Shown here: positions 12,401 through 23,300 of the stretch, one piece after another
Layout of the letters: the number at the start of each line of letters is the position of its first letter
How positions within the stretch are numbered: the first letter of the stretch is position 1
Assembly (NCBI RefSeq): GCF_030867145.1
Contig: NC_134454.1
Span: forward strand, 44,778,320-44,842,319
Direction: 5' to 3'
DNA length: 64,000 nt
Source: Opisthocomus hoazin
Taxonomy: Eukaryota; Chordata; Aves; Opisthocomiformes; Opisthocomidae
Notes under the pieces: generated by a model
The model's input: the letters and a program-made list of their open reading frames with translations, nothing else
What the model was told of the DNA's origin: nothing
Databases searched by the model: none
Translations under genes and position numbers: made by a program

Positions 12401-14625
12401 TTGCTGTGGACTAACGTGCACGAGTGGGGACAAGTGTGTCTCTGTGGGGATTTCCAGTGCTTCTGACTGCACCCAAATCAAAGGTAGGGTAAAATCGCCC
12501 AGTTCCAACTTGTGAAGGGGCTGACCTGAAACAACGCAACTTGCAAAACTGCCCATGTAAGGAAACTGTTGGATTTTAGTCTTTTGGTGAAGCGTGTGTC
12601 TAAAGTGAGCTGTTGGCAGATTTCCAGAACAACTGTGATCTTTAGCACCAGAAAACAGAACAGGTTCTCTGGTGGGAGTAGTAATATTTGAAGTAAGTTT
12701 AGGGAAGTGTGCTGCACTGACCATGCTGCTTCCTCACATGGCCCTAAAATGGCATTTTTCAAGCTCCTGGTTTTAGGTAATGGCCATGTTCCTGTGTGTC
12801 ACAGCTTGAGCTACTGCAGGTAAAACTTGTGAGCTTGTGTCTTTACTCAAGCACCTGGCTTTTAGCTGTAAAATGCTAGAGTAATAACTCTTCTGTGCTT
12901 GGAAAAGTTCATCCTGAGGCTTGTGCCGCAGCGTTCCCTCTTCTTGCTTCACTGTGGTTAGGCTGGTCTTAACTTCAGCAAGTCAGCTTGACCTCTGTGG
13001 ACCCTATCGCTTAATTTTGTTTCTCTGTTAATGCTGTGTCAGATTTATTGTGGCATCTGTTAGAAATTATTATCCAGAGCGGTTCTGAAGGTAGATTTAG
13101 TCTTAAAAGCCCTTTTTTTTTTTTTTTTACTTAAAGATTTCTTTCTGCTGTGCTTGTATTTACTTACTATTTCTCACATTTGACCAAATTCCAACTTCAG
13201 CATTAGTTTACTGAAATAGTTTGTCCCTGGTTCCAGACTTGCCATGATCTTAGTTAGCAACATGTAACTTATTCACTGTTAATTGTAGGATAAGTACAAT
13301 CATCCATAAAACTTTTTTTTAAATGAGTGTGTGCTAGGCTAGCTGTTTACAGTTCGTGTTTGCCCTCTGCACTTTGTCAGAGCTGTTGTCAGTCCTTCGA
13401 GAGACTGTGCTGCTTGCCTGCCTCCCTTCCTCCCTCCCGCCAAGATAAACTCTACCAGGCTTTGACTAGATCATGTTCTCTATCAGTCACCCTGATTCTT
13501 TATTACTGATTTATGTCTCTGTAGTACATTAGTTTTATTTCCAAACGAGTTAAGATTTAACACAATATGATGAGGAAGTGCACAGATGTAAAGACTACCT
13601 TTTTTCTCTATCTGCTTGCACGGTTATCTACAATCTAGTTAGTTTTCAGGGCACTGACCTAGAATCAAATCCTTTTCTAGAAAAAAATGCCACATCAATT
13701 TGCAATCCAAAATGCTCTTAGTAAAAGTTGACTTCTGTAGGTTACCTGTTCTCTCAAGACATACTTTCAAAAATGGTTTATTTTCTTTTTACCCCAAATT
13801 TGTCTTTACATCTTCTCTTGCTAAGGCTAGTCTGGATCCTAGGCCCTGAGGGAGAACGAGGCATGTTTTAAACATCAGGACTACTGCAAAGTTCTGAGCT
13901 AGGCCCAGATGTCTGCCTTTCAAATGAAAGGGCTCTGATTTTGCCAAGTACACTTCAGCCAACCTTGCTAATTTTCTGGGAACAGCTGCTCTGTCCTCTG
14001 GGCTACTGTCAATCTCCCAATTTATTCAAACTCTGTCCTCGCAGGTTAAGACAAATAATAGCAACAAGGCTAAAAGATTAGATTGCTCTTTGTTGTTGGT
14101 CCAAGCTTCTTCCAAGTTCTGTCTTGCCTAATTGCCTGCTGTGACTAATGGTTCTGTGCTGCTTCTGCTTTTTTCATTATTAGTTCCAACATCTTTGACA
14201 CACTGAGTTCTTGAACTTTTTCCCCTCCTGGCCTTTATTTCAGATTTCGCAAGGCACATCTCGGACAGTTTCAGCTTGATCAGCAGTAGGTAACGTGGCC
14301 TAGCTCTACAGGAAATCGTACAGGCAGGTAGTGCCAGTGTTCATCTGCTCTATCACGTTTCTCTCACAGTTCCCCTCTGTGAGAATGCAGACAGAATTCC
14401 TTTACACATGCAAACTCATTTACAACTTTGGTTTGAACCTAAGTTACCGGTGCTAGCACCTTTATATCCCAGGTTTTTGGTACCCAGAATTTCAGCTGAA
14501 GAAACCTAAAAAACATTACAATCAATCATTTATGCTTTCGAGCATGATCTTGAGGACTTAGGCTTTTGTTTTCTTTGCAAAGACTCATATTTTCTTATAA
14601 AACAAGCTGACTGACGTTTTTACAG
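3421..14625 (+). other. SEMA4D: Long intron of alternative SEMA4D transcript
   Basis: About 11.2 kb with no exon I can support. It includes a GC-richer stretch at about 6.0-6.45 kb, another at about 9.7-9.82 kb, an A/C low-complexity tract at 10.0-10.12 kb and several T or A runs. Open frames here are short, lack consensus splice sites in phase, and match nothing I know. Confidence 0.6.
10003..10123. repeat. A/C-rich low-complexity tract
   Basis: About 120 bases made almost only of A and C (runs of A broken by single or paired C). It produces a spurious Lys/Asn/Gln/Thr-rich frame on the plus strand. Confidence 0.85.
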
Positions 14626-14835
14626 GTCCGGGTGACTCCTATTTTGTCTGGAAGAAGAACGGACAGCAGATGAAGGCATGCATCACTGAGCAATCTCATA
14701 TGCTGTTTGATGGCAGAGTGCATGTTCTGAGTTGGGTGAAAGATTCAGTATCAGAAAATACAGAATACAAATGTTCATTCATCTCTAAAGTTGGGAACAC
14801 AACGTCAGAAGTGCTTGTCACAGTGGAAGATAAAG
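14626..14835 (+). CDS. SEMA4D: SEMA4D alternative C-terminal exon B (second half of Ig)
   Basis: A 210-base exon between the acceptor CGTTTTTACAG (14625) and the donor AAAG|GTAGGC (14836). It starts and ends in phase 1. Its translation opens PGDSYFVWKKNGQQ (C strand, with core Trp) and continues to ENTEYKCSFISKVGNTTSEV, where TEYKC is the F-strand cysteine and SEVLVTVED a final G strand. With exon A this makes a complete Ig-like domain, distinct in sequence from the one in the membrane isoform. The G supplied by exon A plus GT gives glycine at the junction. Confidence 0.82.
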
Positions 14836-16905
14836 GTAGGCTAGTTTTGAATGTACGCCATGTTTGGCCTGATCCTGATACAAATAAAGCTCTGTAATTT
14901 TCACCCATAAAACGTGTATCTGAAGATGGTAACTCTTGCTTTTACTGTATTAGTATCCAATCCAGTTGTTTATGAAGAGGTTTTAGAGCCATAAAAATTC
15001 CTTCTTCTACCCCCTCCCACACAGGACTAACCTGCAAATTTGCAGTTATGATCTAGAAATGAAACCATAACTGCTACACTAATGGAGACAAACTGGAAGT
15101 CAGATGAGTACTAGGGAGTTAAAAATAGGTACTCTGCCAGAACTCTTCAGTCATGTAGAAAAATTCTGTAATGCCAACGAAGTCAGATGATGAAGAGAAA
15201 CCCCCACCACCCACGAATCTTTAAAAATCACATGATCTGTAAACCACCTGGAGGTGAGTTCCTACCTCTTCATTTGGACACAAACTGGGCCAGAGGTCAT
15301 CTAGCTAACTTCAGCAGCTATGCAAGATCTCTGGGTACCCACAACTGGCCGATGCAATTTGACCATCACTTACAACCAGCTTTTGAGAAGTTATCCAGGC
15401 CTGGAGAAGGTCTGGACAGCAGGAGCAATGAAGTCGATAGAGTATGGATGTTACTAGCAGGGTGGAGGAAAAAGTAATTAGCTGGTTAATAACAAACATG
15501 AATTTGTCAAGAACAGTTCAACCCGTCCTTTTCCAGTAACAGAAAAAAAGCAGCAGGAGTTACCCTAGCTGTCTTGCCATCACTCCAGTTACTTTGAAGT
15601 CTGTCTCGGAAGCAGAATGAAGAGCATCTCAGTGAAACTACTGTAGATGTAAAACAGACGGAGGCTTTCACTGTGCTCCAAAAGCACTATATACTGTTGA
15701 TCGTGTCCCAAAGGATAAATAGAAAATACTACATCTGTGTATGTCACCACCATGTTATGTTCTGCAAGAAAAACTGGCAGACAGCATTAGAAAGATTCAG
15801 TAAAATAGCCCTTCTTAAGTTCTCCGTGGAATAAAGACTACGTAATGTTACCAAAAAATGGGACATTACAAACTGGACATAGTCAGCTGTATCACATCAT
15901 TCTTCTCCCCAAGCTCGGTACGATCTAACTGGAGCACTCCTGTGCTCCTTAGATGGGTTTGAACTCTTTAACTTGTAGGTTGTATTTTCTAGACCCTGAA
16001 TCATAGATAAAGGCATTGAATCTGTTTACTCTGGAGGCTACAAGGTTTGCTGCAGAGGGGAAGAGACATGGCCATTTGAATAGGACTTATTTCCAAATAA
16101 CAAGAGAGCAGGTAGAGCAAAACAAAGAACAAGATGATGGTTTTTGTTCCTTCTAGCCCAGCCCTCCACAGGAAGTACTGCTACCAAACAGGTATCAACT
16201 TACTTCATCATTACGTAGTTAGCAATCATCCCATGTTCAATTCTCAGATAGTGCTGGTCAGGATGGATGGACCAAAGAATTTGAAACCTGGAGAAGTGCC
16301 ATCAGTGAACATGACAAGATGATGAAGAACTGGCAGAAAGCATGGGTAAGAATTTTTGGAAAAGGCATCTCCTACAGTGCTTCTACACTACAGTCCCCAG
16401 TTTTATAAATGGCCTATGATGCTTCTGCAATTGAATGTATTTATATAACAAAGTGATTAGTGTTCCTGTGTATGTCATCATTCTTTGCCCTCTTGGCAGT
16501 AAAATCTGCTCAACCCATGACATAAATGTGTTATGGTTATGTCAGCTTGCTCCTTCACTCCACTAACCAAGTGCTAATCAGTCAGTAGTTCTCATCCCAC
16601 CCAAAACACAGTCTGTGAATACTGAATGTAGTACATTAACTTCATCACAGCTATAGACTAATTGGATTGCAGAGGCTGCTGGGCTTCATAAATGGTACTG
16701 TCCATCAAAGCTGTCCTTCGTTTAAAAAAATACTCCATAAGTAGCTTTTAATGTTTTTCCCTAACAGAACAAAGATTACTTCTGATAACATCTGGATATG
16801 ACACATGCTTGTTGCACGTACAACAGTTAGCATAGCCAACCTTTAAACACCATTTTAACTGTTAAAGCAATATTAACACATCATTCTGATTTTTTTCTTC
16901 TTCAG
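14836..16905 (+). other. SEMA4D: Intron between SEMA4D exons B and C
   Basis: A 2.07-kb AT-rich interval ending in TTTTTTCTTCTTCAG. A small open frame at 15187-15477 has no support. I cannot exclude one more small exon here, but none is required for frame. Confidence 0.55.
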
Positions 16906-16982
16906 GAGAGCTGCAACAAGAAAAACAGCCTCTAATGGACAAAGGGATGAACAGACTAGAAGGAGAAATGTATGCAGGTTAA
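16906..16982 (+). CDS. SEMA4D: SEMA4D alternative terminal exon C
   Basis: The acceptor TTTTTTCTTCTTCAG is followed in phase 1 by a short reading frame (GELQQEKQPLMDKGMNRLE, then GEMYAG) and TAA at 16980-16982. The encoded tail is hydrophilic, with no transmembrane helix. The alternative C-terminus would therefore be about 164 residues after the shared exon, and the product would be secreted if the usual signal peptide is present upstream. The call rests on phase and splice sites, not on recognised homology of these last residues. Confidence 0.6.
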
Positions 16983-17225
16983 AGTACCCAGTACTCTTAA
17001 CATCGCAGCATTCAAAGAGGTATTTGCAAGTACTAGTGCTGACATTAAAACCGATATTCAGGAGAATCACCTGAAGCTTGAGGTAGACGGGGATATCCTT
17101 ACTGCACCAAAGCATAACTAAGCTACATGCTATGAGAGAGGCCACCCATCCCATGCTGAAACTCCCTCTGGCGTTCTGATGCCAGTTATTTCAGCTTCAT
17201 GAATAAAAGTGGTCTCAGTAAGACT
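16983..17225 (+). other. SEMA4D: Alternative SEMA4D 3'UTR with poly(A) signal
   Basis: AATAAA lies at 17202-17207, 220 bases past the TAA, with GT-rich sequence after it. Further AATAAA copies at about 17475, 17493 and 17719 are alternative end sites. Confidence 0.5.
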
Positions 17226-18922
17226 TGTGTTGCTCGAACAATATAATATGATGCATGGCTTCTGTTTTGAGTTCATTAAGCAAAACTGTTAATTTTGGGC
17301 TTGAGGATCTTGGCATATGATTTAGAGATTAATAGTAAGATGTGGATCACATTTATTTAAAGGCACTTCAACTCACCCATTTATTTTCTTTGAATGTGTT
17401 TATCCTTATACTCTGTTTCCATTGTTTCTTTCTGGTGTCAGCAAGTTCATTTGTTCAAACACATTTCCTTTGTTAATAAAGTTTTTGTACCAAATAAAGA
17501 ACTTCTGGCTAATGCTCAAAACCGATCATTACAAAGCACCCAAGTTAAAGCAGCCTCTTGTGTTTTTGCAAATTATTCTTCTATATTTGAGATAACGGTG
17601 GTAGCTTAAAAAAATTCTATGTTGAATGAATTCTATTACTAGTGAACAACTGCAGATTGAAAATCCACAGCGAAACTGTTTTACTGCATTACTGTTCAGA
17701 GTTTTGTCCTTCTGAAACTAATAAACAAAAGTCTGAGGATAATTCAAGTTTTCTGTCTTGCTTGCTTCCAGACTGATAAAGTAAGATGCCACCTAGGAGG
17801 CACTACAGCTTGAATCCATGGGGACAGCTGCTCCTAGCAATAGCAGAAAGCTTCATACTTACCCCTAAGTTATCCCCTATCCCCTGCCTGGTAAGATTTA
17901 GATTGTTTCCCACGTTGAAGGAAGCATCTTCCTCTGAGACTTTCCTGAATGACCCCCCCCCTCAATACCAGACCACCTTGTGGTCAGACATGCAAGGTGA
18001 AAACTCTTATACACAAACTATCTTCCCTATTCTTCGCATTTGCAATCATACATTAATGTTGATGCAGACTTCTGCCACCAATGTTCAGAGGGAATTTTTC
18101 CCCCACTGTTTCTCTTATGACCTCTTTTATGGCTAAGGGACAACTATAAAAAGACTTTTCTCGAATTGTCCATCCTCTATTTATTCCATAGATTTGAAGC
18201 AGACTTAGTTCAGCCTGAGTTGGGAAGGTAAGGCTTTGTAAGACTGAAGTCACAGTTTTAGATGAGCGTAGCCGAGCTTTGCCTTGTTTCTGCAACAAAG
18301 TACTGCAAGTAGTATAAAAAAGATTGCCAGATTTTTTGTTTAGCTCAACTTTGTGAAAGAACATCTGTGTAACAGAATTAGTTAACAAAGCTGTGACCAC
18401 TTACAGTGAACTCTTTTGCTGCATTTTCAGAACAGGGAATAACTCCCTACAATTCTGAACCTGTAATATTTCCAAAGTAACTTTTCATGCTCTTCTACAC
18501 TAAGACAAAATAGAAAATATGGCCCAAAACCCCACACGCTGCTTACGTGATCTTCACCAACTGATCCCCATTTCGTGCGGTGACTAGGTTTAGCAGTTTC
18601 AGAGTTTCAGATGTATATCAAAAGTGGCACAAGTATGCATAAATCACAGCTTACCTCTGGGGATCAAGGACATCTGCTGGCCAAAACCATCTTTCATCAC
18701 TGTGATCCTTCACGCTCAATTTTCATTTAATATTAGAAGAAACTAACACAAAAAGGTCATCATCATAACTACTGACCAACTGTGCATTTCAGCTTAAGGC
18801 TGGCTTCCCTTTACCAACATTTTTCCTCAAAACTGACATTTCAAGTATCATTAAGAGCCCATCAGAGGAGTTTTCACTTAAGTCACAACCATAATTTATA
18901 GAATCAATATATTGTAACAGAT
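17226..18922. other. Convergent intergenic stretch between SEMA4D and SECISBP2
   Basis: AT-rich sequence between two tail-to-tail genes. It may contain the distal parts of either 3'UTR. No coding exon or RNA gene is recognised. Confidence 0.5.
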
Positions 18923-18928
18923 TTTATT
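18923..18928 (-). terminator. SECISBP2: Candidate distal SECISBP2 poly(A) signal
   Basis: AATAAA on the minus strand, about 1.3 kb past the stop codon. Other minus-strand AATAAA copies lie at 19252-19257, 19277-19282 and 20142-20147. The sequence alone does not say which is used. Confidence 0.35.
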
Positions 18929-20214
18929 TGATTTACATTCTACAAAACTTTTTAATTTCAAAATTATTTAAAGTTTTTATATCACTTCTAACTTCACAAG
19001 GCAGCTACTTTCCAAGTTACTGCACTACATATGTTCAATGTGGTAAAGCACTTACGGACACCCTTCAGAGATGCTTGCAGCAGCACATGGCATCTGTATC
19101 ACCTTTCAGGACAGAAGTTACTCGTGCATCCTCCAATTACTTTCTTTAGGCTTGTCATCCTATGTCTGCAACTTGCAAGCAACAGTATTTACATAAGATA
19201 TTCCCACTAAGGTGCTCCACCACCATTATGAGCACATTTTGTTTTTAAATCTTTATTTCCTGTAAGATATACATTTTTATTTCCTCTAGGATATAAATTT
19301 TCCCTTAGATACAAACTGAGATCGATCAAAAACTCCTACATATATACACCGACACAACCCCATACTGAAGGAAGGAGAAGTCTTAACATGGAGGAGGTAC
19401 AGATAGGAGAGCAGGCTGGCACATTTTCTGTCCTTCAATATCCTCTGACTTCAAAGCAGGACTAGTCTCAGTAGCAGCAGAAACATCATCGTTGTACACT
19501 TAATCAACTTTATAAAATTTCTGAACTGAGAATTTTCACTTCAGGAATTTCAGACCTTCATAGTCAATGCTCTCTGCTTCACGCCTGCTGTATGATCCCC
19601 AAAGAACAAAATACCACACAGAACAGCTAACTGGGAACTCTGTCATCATGGCCTTCCCTAACTAGTTTTGATCAAGCTGCCTGCCCAGAATTGATTTCTT
19701 GCTGACTGGAAGAAATTTACATTGATGCCAGCCTGCCCATTTGAGCAGGTTTACTTGGAAGAAGAAAACAAAACCAAACCCACAACCAAAACAGAGTTGG
19801 AGTTCTTTAAACAACAGTTACAAATAAAAAGCAACTCCCTGCAAGCCCAAACCTCCTGGCTCGTGGCATCTCTTCCCAAACAAAATTATCTTTCTAGCAA
19901 GTTCTTTTCATATATTGTACCACGAACAACTCAATGCTAGTCCACAAAACCACTGAAGTATGCCAAGCCAGTTCAAGTGGTTCAGGGCTAAGACAAGTTG
20001 CTCTTGTCATCTACTATAGTAATCAGCCAAATACACAGAATATAAAAGCATTAGCCAGTGCGTCATGTGCTCCAATGTGTATTTTGCTTAAAGGGATCCA
20101 GAATAGTTTACTTAATTGACTTCATATATTTCTTGCATTATTTTATTTTGCCACCTTCTTCCTGGGGGGGGGGTCTAAAAAAAAAATTTAAGCCCAGTAG
20201 AATTAGATCTGGAT

Positions 20215-20324
20215 TTACTGATGTTCTTCTGAATTCTTTATCACCATGTCAGCAGCTGCACTCCTTTCCAGTTCCAGTGCATATGGGTTATACTCTTCTT
20301 CAAGTTTTCTCTTCCAGATTTTAA
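20215..20324 (-). CDS. SECISBP2: SECISBP2 exon 18 (C-terminus)
   Basis: The acceptor ATATTCCCTAG precedes it and it starts in phase 1. It encodes [20 protein letters not shown] and a short acidic end finishing EEHQ before TAA at 20215-20217. It matches the IWKKHLEAY-type end of mammalian SBP2. Confidence 0.92.
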
Positions 20325-23300
20325 CTAGGGAATATCAGAATTAAAAAAACAAAACAAAACCTGTTATTGTATAATACTTGAGGAAAAACTTAAAATCAAG
20401 AGTCACACTGATTCTCTACTTCCTCCTCGAAAGTAAGTGCTTAGGTAAGTCTGCACATGCGTGTGTTGGCATGCACACAACGCAACATCAGATGATGCAT
20501 GAAAGAATTCTTTCAGAGTGATGGGATCCACTGAGGTCCTTGTGTCCAGCCCCCGACTCAAGTAACTCTGAAGGTGTATACAACTTTAAAAAAGTGAGAA
20601 GTTTTCAGAACTTTCAATGAAGTTTTAAGTTGCCCGGTATCTGTGATGTATCTTCTTGTCTGGTGACTGTATGAGCAGAGCCGGAGGAATGTGTTTCTAG
20701 AAGTGGAAAGCCTTTACAAAACAGGAACACTTTTGGACAGAAAGATGCATCTCAACCAGGCTTCAATACAAAACTTAAGTCCACCATAGTTATAGAGTAT
20801 GCACTTGTAGAAGAAAAACTAGAGAGTATTTTCTAACAAATAGAAATAATAAGGAGCTCTGTTAAACCTCCTTCGACAAAGCAATGAGTACCACCTGCCA
20901 TCAGTGCATTTTGGAGAGCAACTGTCTCTAAGACTTTCTGAGCAAGAGCCGACCTCAGGTTTATAAAATTAGGGGCGGGGGTAGAAATCACAGAAAAACA
21001 GAAATTCTCCCCTTACTAACCACTGAAGTGTCAGGTGTCATTTGTTTCAGTGAAAATGGTAGAATTGAAGAGCACTCTGAATGAAAACTGAATGAAAAAC
21101 AAGTCAGTAAATACTCACTATAATTTGGTACATCCTCATCAGAGTCCTTAGAAGATGTTTTACCAGTTTCTGATAAGCCATTTTTTTCATATTCAGTCGT
21201 TAAGATGCTGGATTGGATTTCTCTTACTCCACCTTTAGCTTCTTCCTCTAAAGCCGCTATCATATCTTTGTAGGCCTTCCTGGCCTCTGTTGTCAGTTGT
21301 ACCATTCTATGAAAATGGTCCTATGAAAATATAAAACATTAGCAGAGCTTAAACCATACAGCAACTTTTAACATCTCCACGAAAATCTGCAGTGAATATT
21401 TAGAACGTGTATCTTCATAAATAAAAGTTGAGCACCTAAGTATGTATAAAGACATAAAAACAAATAACTTACAAGCATTTAGAAAATGACCTAATTTGCT
21501 TGAAAAAAAAAATTGGAAAGAGATCTAGATGGAGAGGATGTCAGGAAGAGATGGCCAAACTACTTCTTTGAACAGTGCTGAGTGGCTGTAATTCTGAAAC
21601 AAATTTTTCATATAAATCCACCGACCTGGGATAAAGAGTACAAGTGTACACAAGCAAAGCAAACGAAACCTGAACATCAGAGTACTTTTTCATCCCCTTA
21701 CAGGTAAAAACTAAAGCCAAACAAAAAATACAAGCCTATACCTTTCAGCTTACCTGAGCCCCATCATAGCTAAAAATTCCCACCACGCTCACAGGCACCG
21801 CTTTGTTCACACAGCGGCCTAGGGCCTTGCGATTCAGGGCAAAAACAAACGGGATATTCTGTTCACAGGCACAGTCGATAATGTTGTGTAGAGTCTCATC
21901 CAGCCCACCTGGAGCAGACAACAGAGACAGCAAACAACGACACTGTTCAAGCTGGTTGTAACTACGGGACAGTACTGTTACAAGATTGCAAAAAAATGCC
22001 CCAAGATTATGGGTACATTTTGAAATTACAAAAGTTTACAGGGGAATAAAAAAACCCCATGGCTCTCAATAACAGCGCTAGATCTCAATTTTTAAAGGAC
22101 ATTTTCACACTTTTAAAAAATTCTTAATTAGAAGTATCCTTAGACTGCTACTATTCTGTATTTTGTTATATAGTCTAATCTAGTACTAAAAAAAAGCCCC
22201 AGCTGCTAAGAAATTATTTAAAAGTTAATAGAAAGTAATGACAGTAATTACAACAAACTATCAGTGACAACTTATTGTCAATCTGTGACCTAGAAGAGAC
22301 TGATACAGCAGGACTTCTCGTGGTGGTGCAGCTGGCATCAGCAGCCTTCATCTCTTCTCAGCTGTGCCAGTGCAGCTGCACTGCAAATCGGTAACTGAAC
22401 AGAACCCAGTTTCAGGTAACTTCTCCCACCCCAGACAGTCTCGACTCAGCTCACCCTTCAGCTGCAGAGCTGTAAACAATCTGAAGGCAGCAGGCATCTT
22501 TACATGAATTCAAAGACTACTCAAATAAGTTCCTCCCATAATAATACTGCTACCAGTCTGCTTTTTTATATTTCTTTTATTAAACAAACTTTTTTTTTTT
22601 TTTTAGTTATTTACCCTTTGACTGAATCTTTTCACAGTTAGGAGAGATGATGACACACTTCAGTTTTTTCAGCTTCAGATGTTTCAAAACTTCTCTAAGG
22701 CCCATAACAAGCCTGCGTTTTATCTTGGCCTTCACCGGGTCTTTCTGATACAAGCGATCTTGGAAACGAACCAGTTCTTTCAAGAGATCTGTCACACAAC
22801 TGTCAACTTCTTTACTCAGTACCTGGCTGCAATAACTGAAAGAAAGAATCAATCAAGTGTTAAAAACCCTAAAATTACAAATAAGTAACACAAATATGTA
22901 ATATGTAAATTATGTAAAATATGAACAGTTTACCTTCTATTCTATGTCATCATCTTTTTTTCTATTTCTACTCCAAACAACACTTGTTATATACATGAAA
23001 ATAAAAATGTACTGAAGATTTTTTTCAATGGCTGAGAACTTACAGAAAGTTTTGTTACTTGTGATATCTGGCTCCCCTACCAAACTATACTAAAAATACA
23101 TACACACACATACAATAAACCTACATATATATTTTATACCAATAAATACATATGCACGTTTTTCTATTGAAGCATTTGTCTGAGGGCAGTTATTACCTAT
23201 ATTACCTACATGAATCAACGTACAGCAAGTGAAGTATAAAATTCTAATTTAGTTCTATAAACGCAAGGCTACTCATAACAAAGATGGAAATCTGGATCAA

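Noticed and set aside
14244-14292. Possible extra SEMA4D exon after TTTATTTCAG
   Set aside because: It would end in phase 2 and put exon B out of frame (immediate stop). Exon A at 3214-3420 fits instead.
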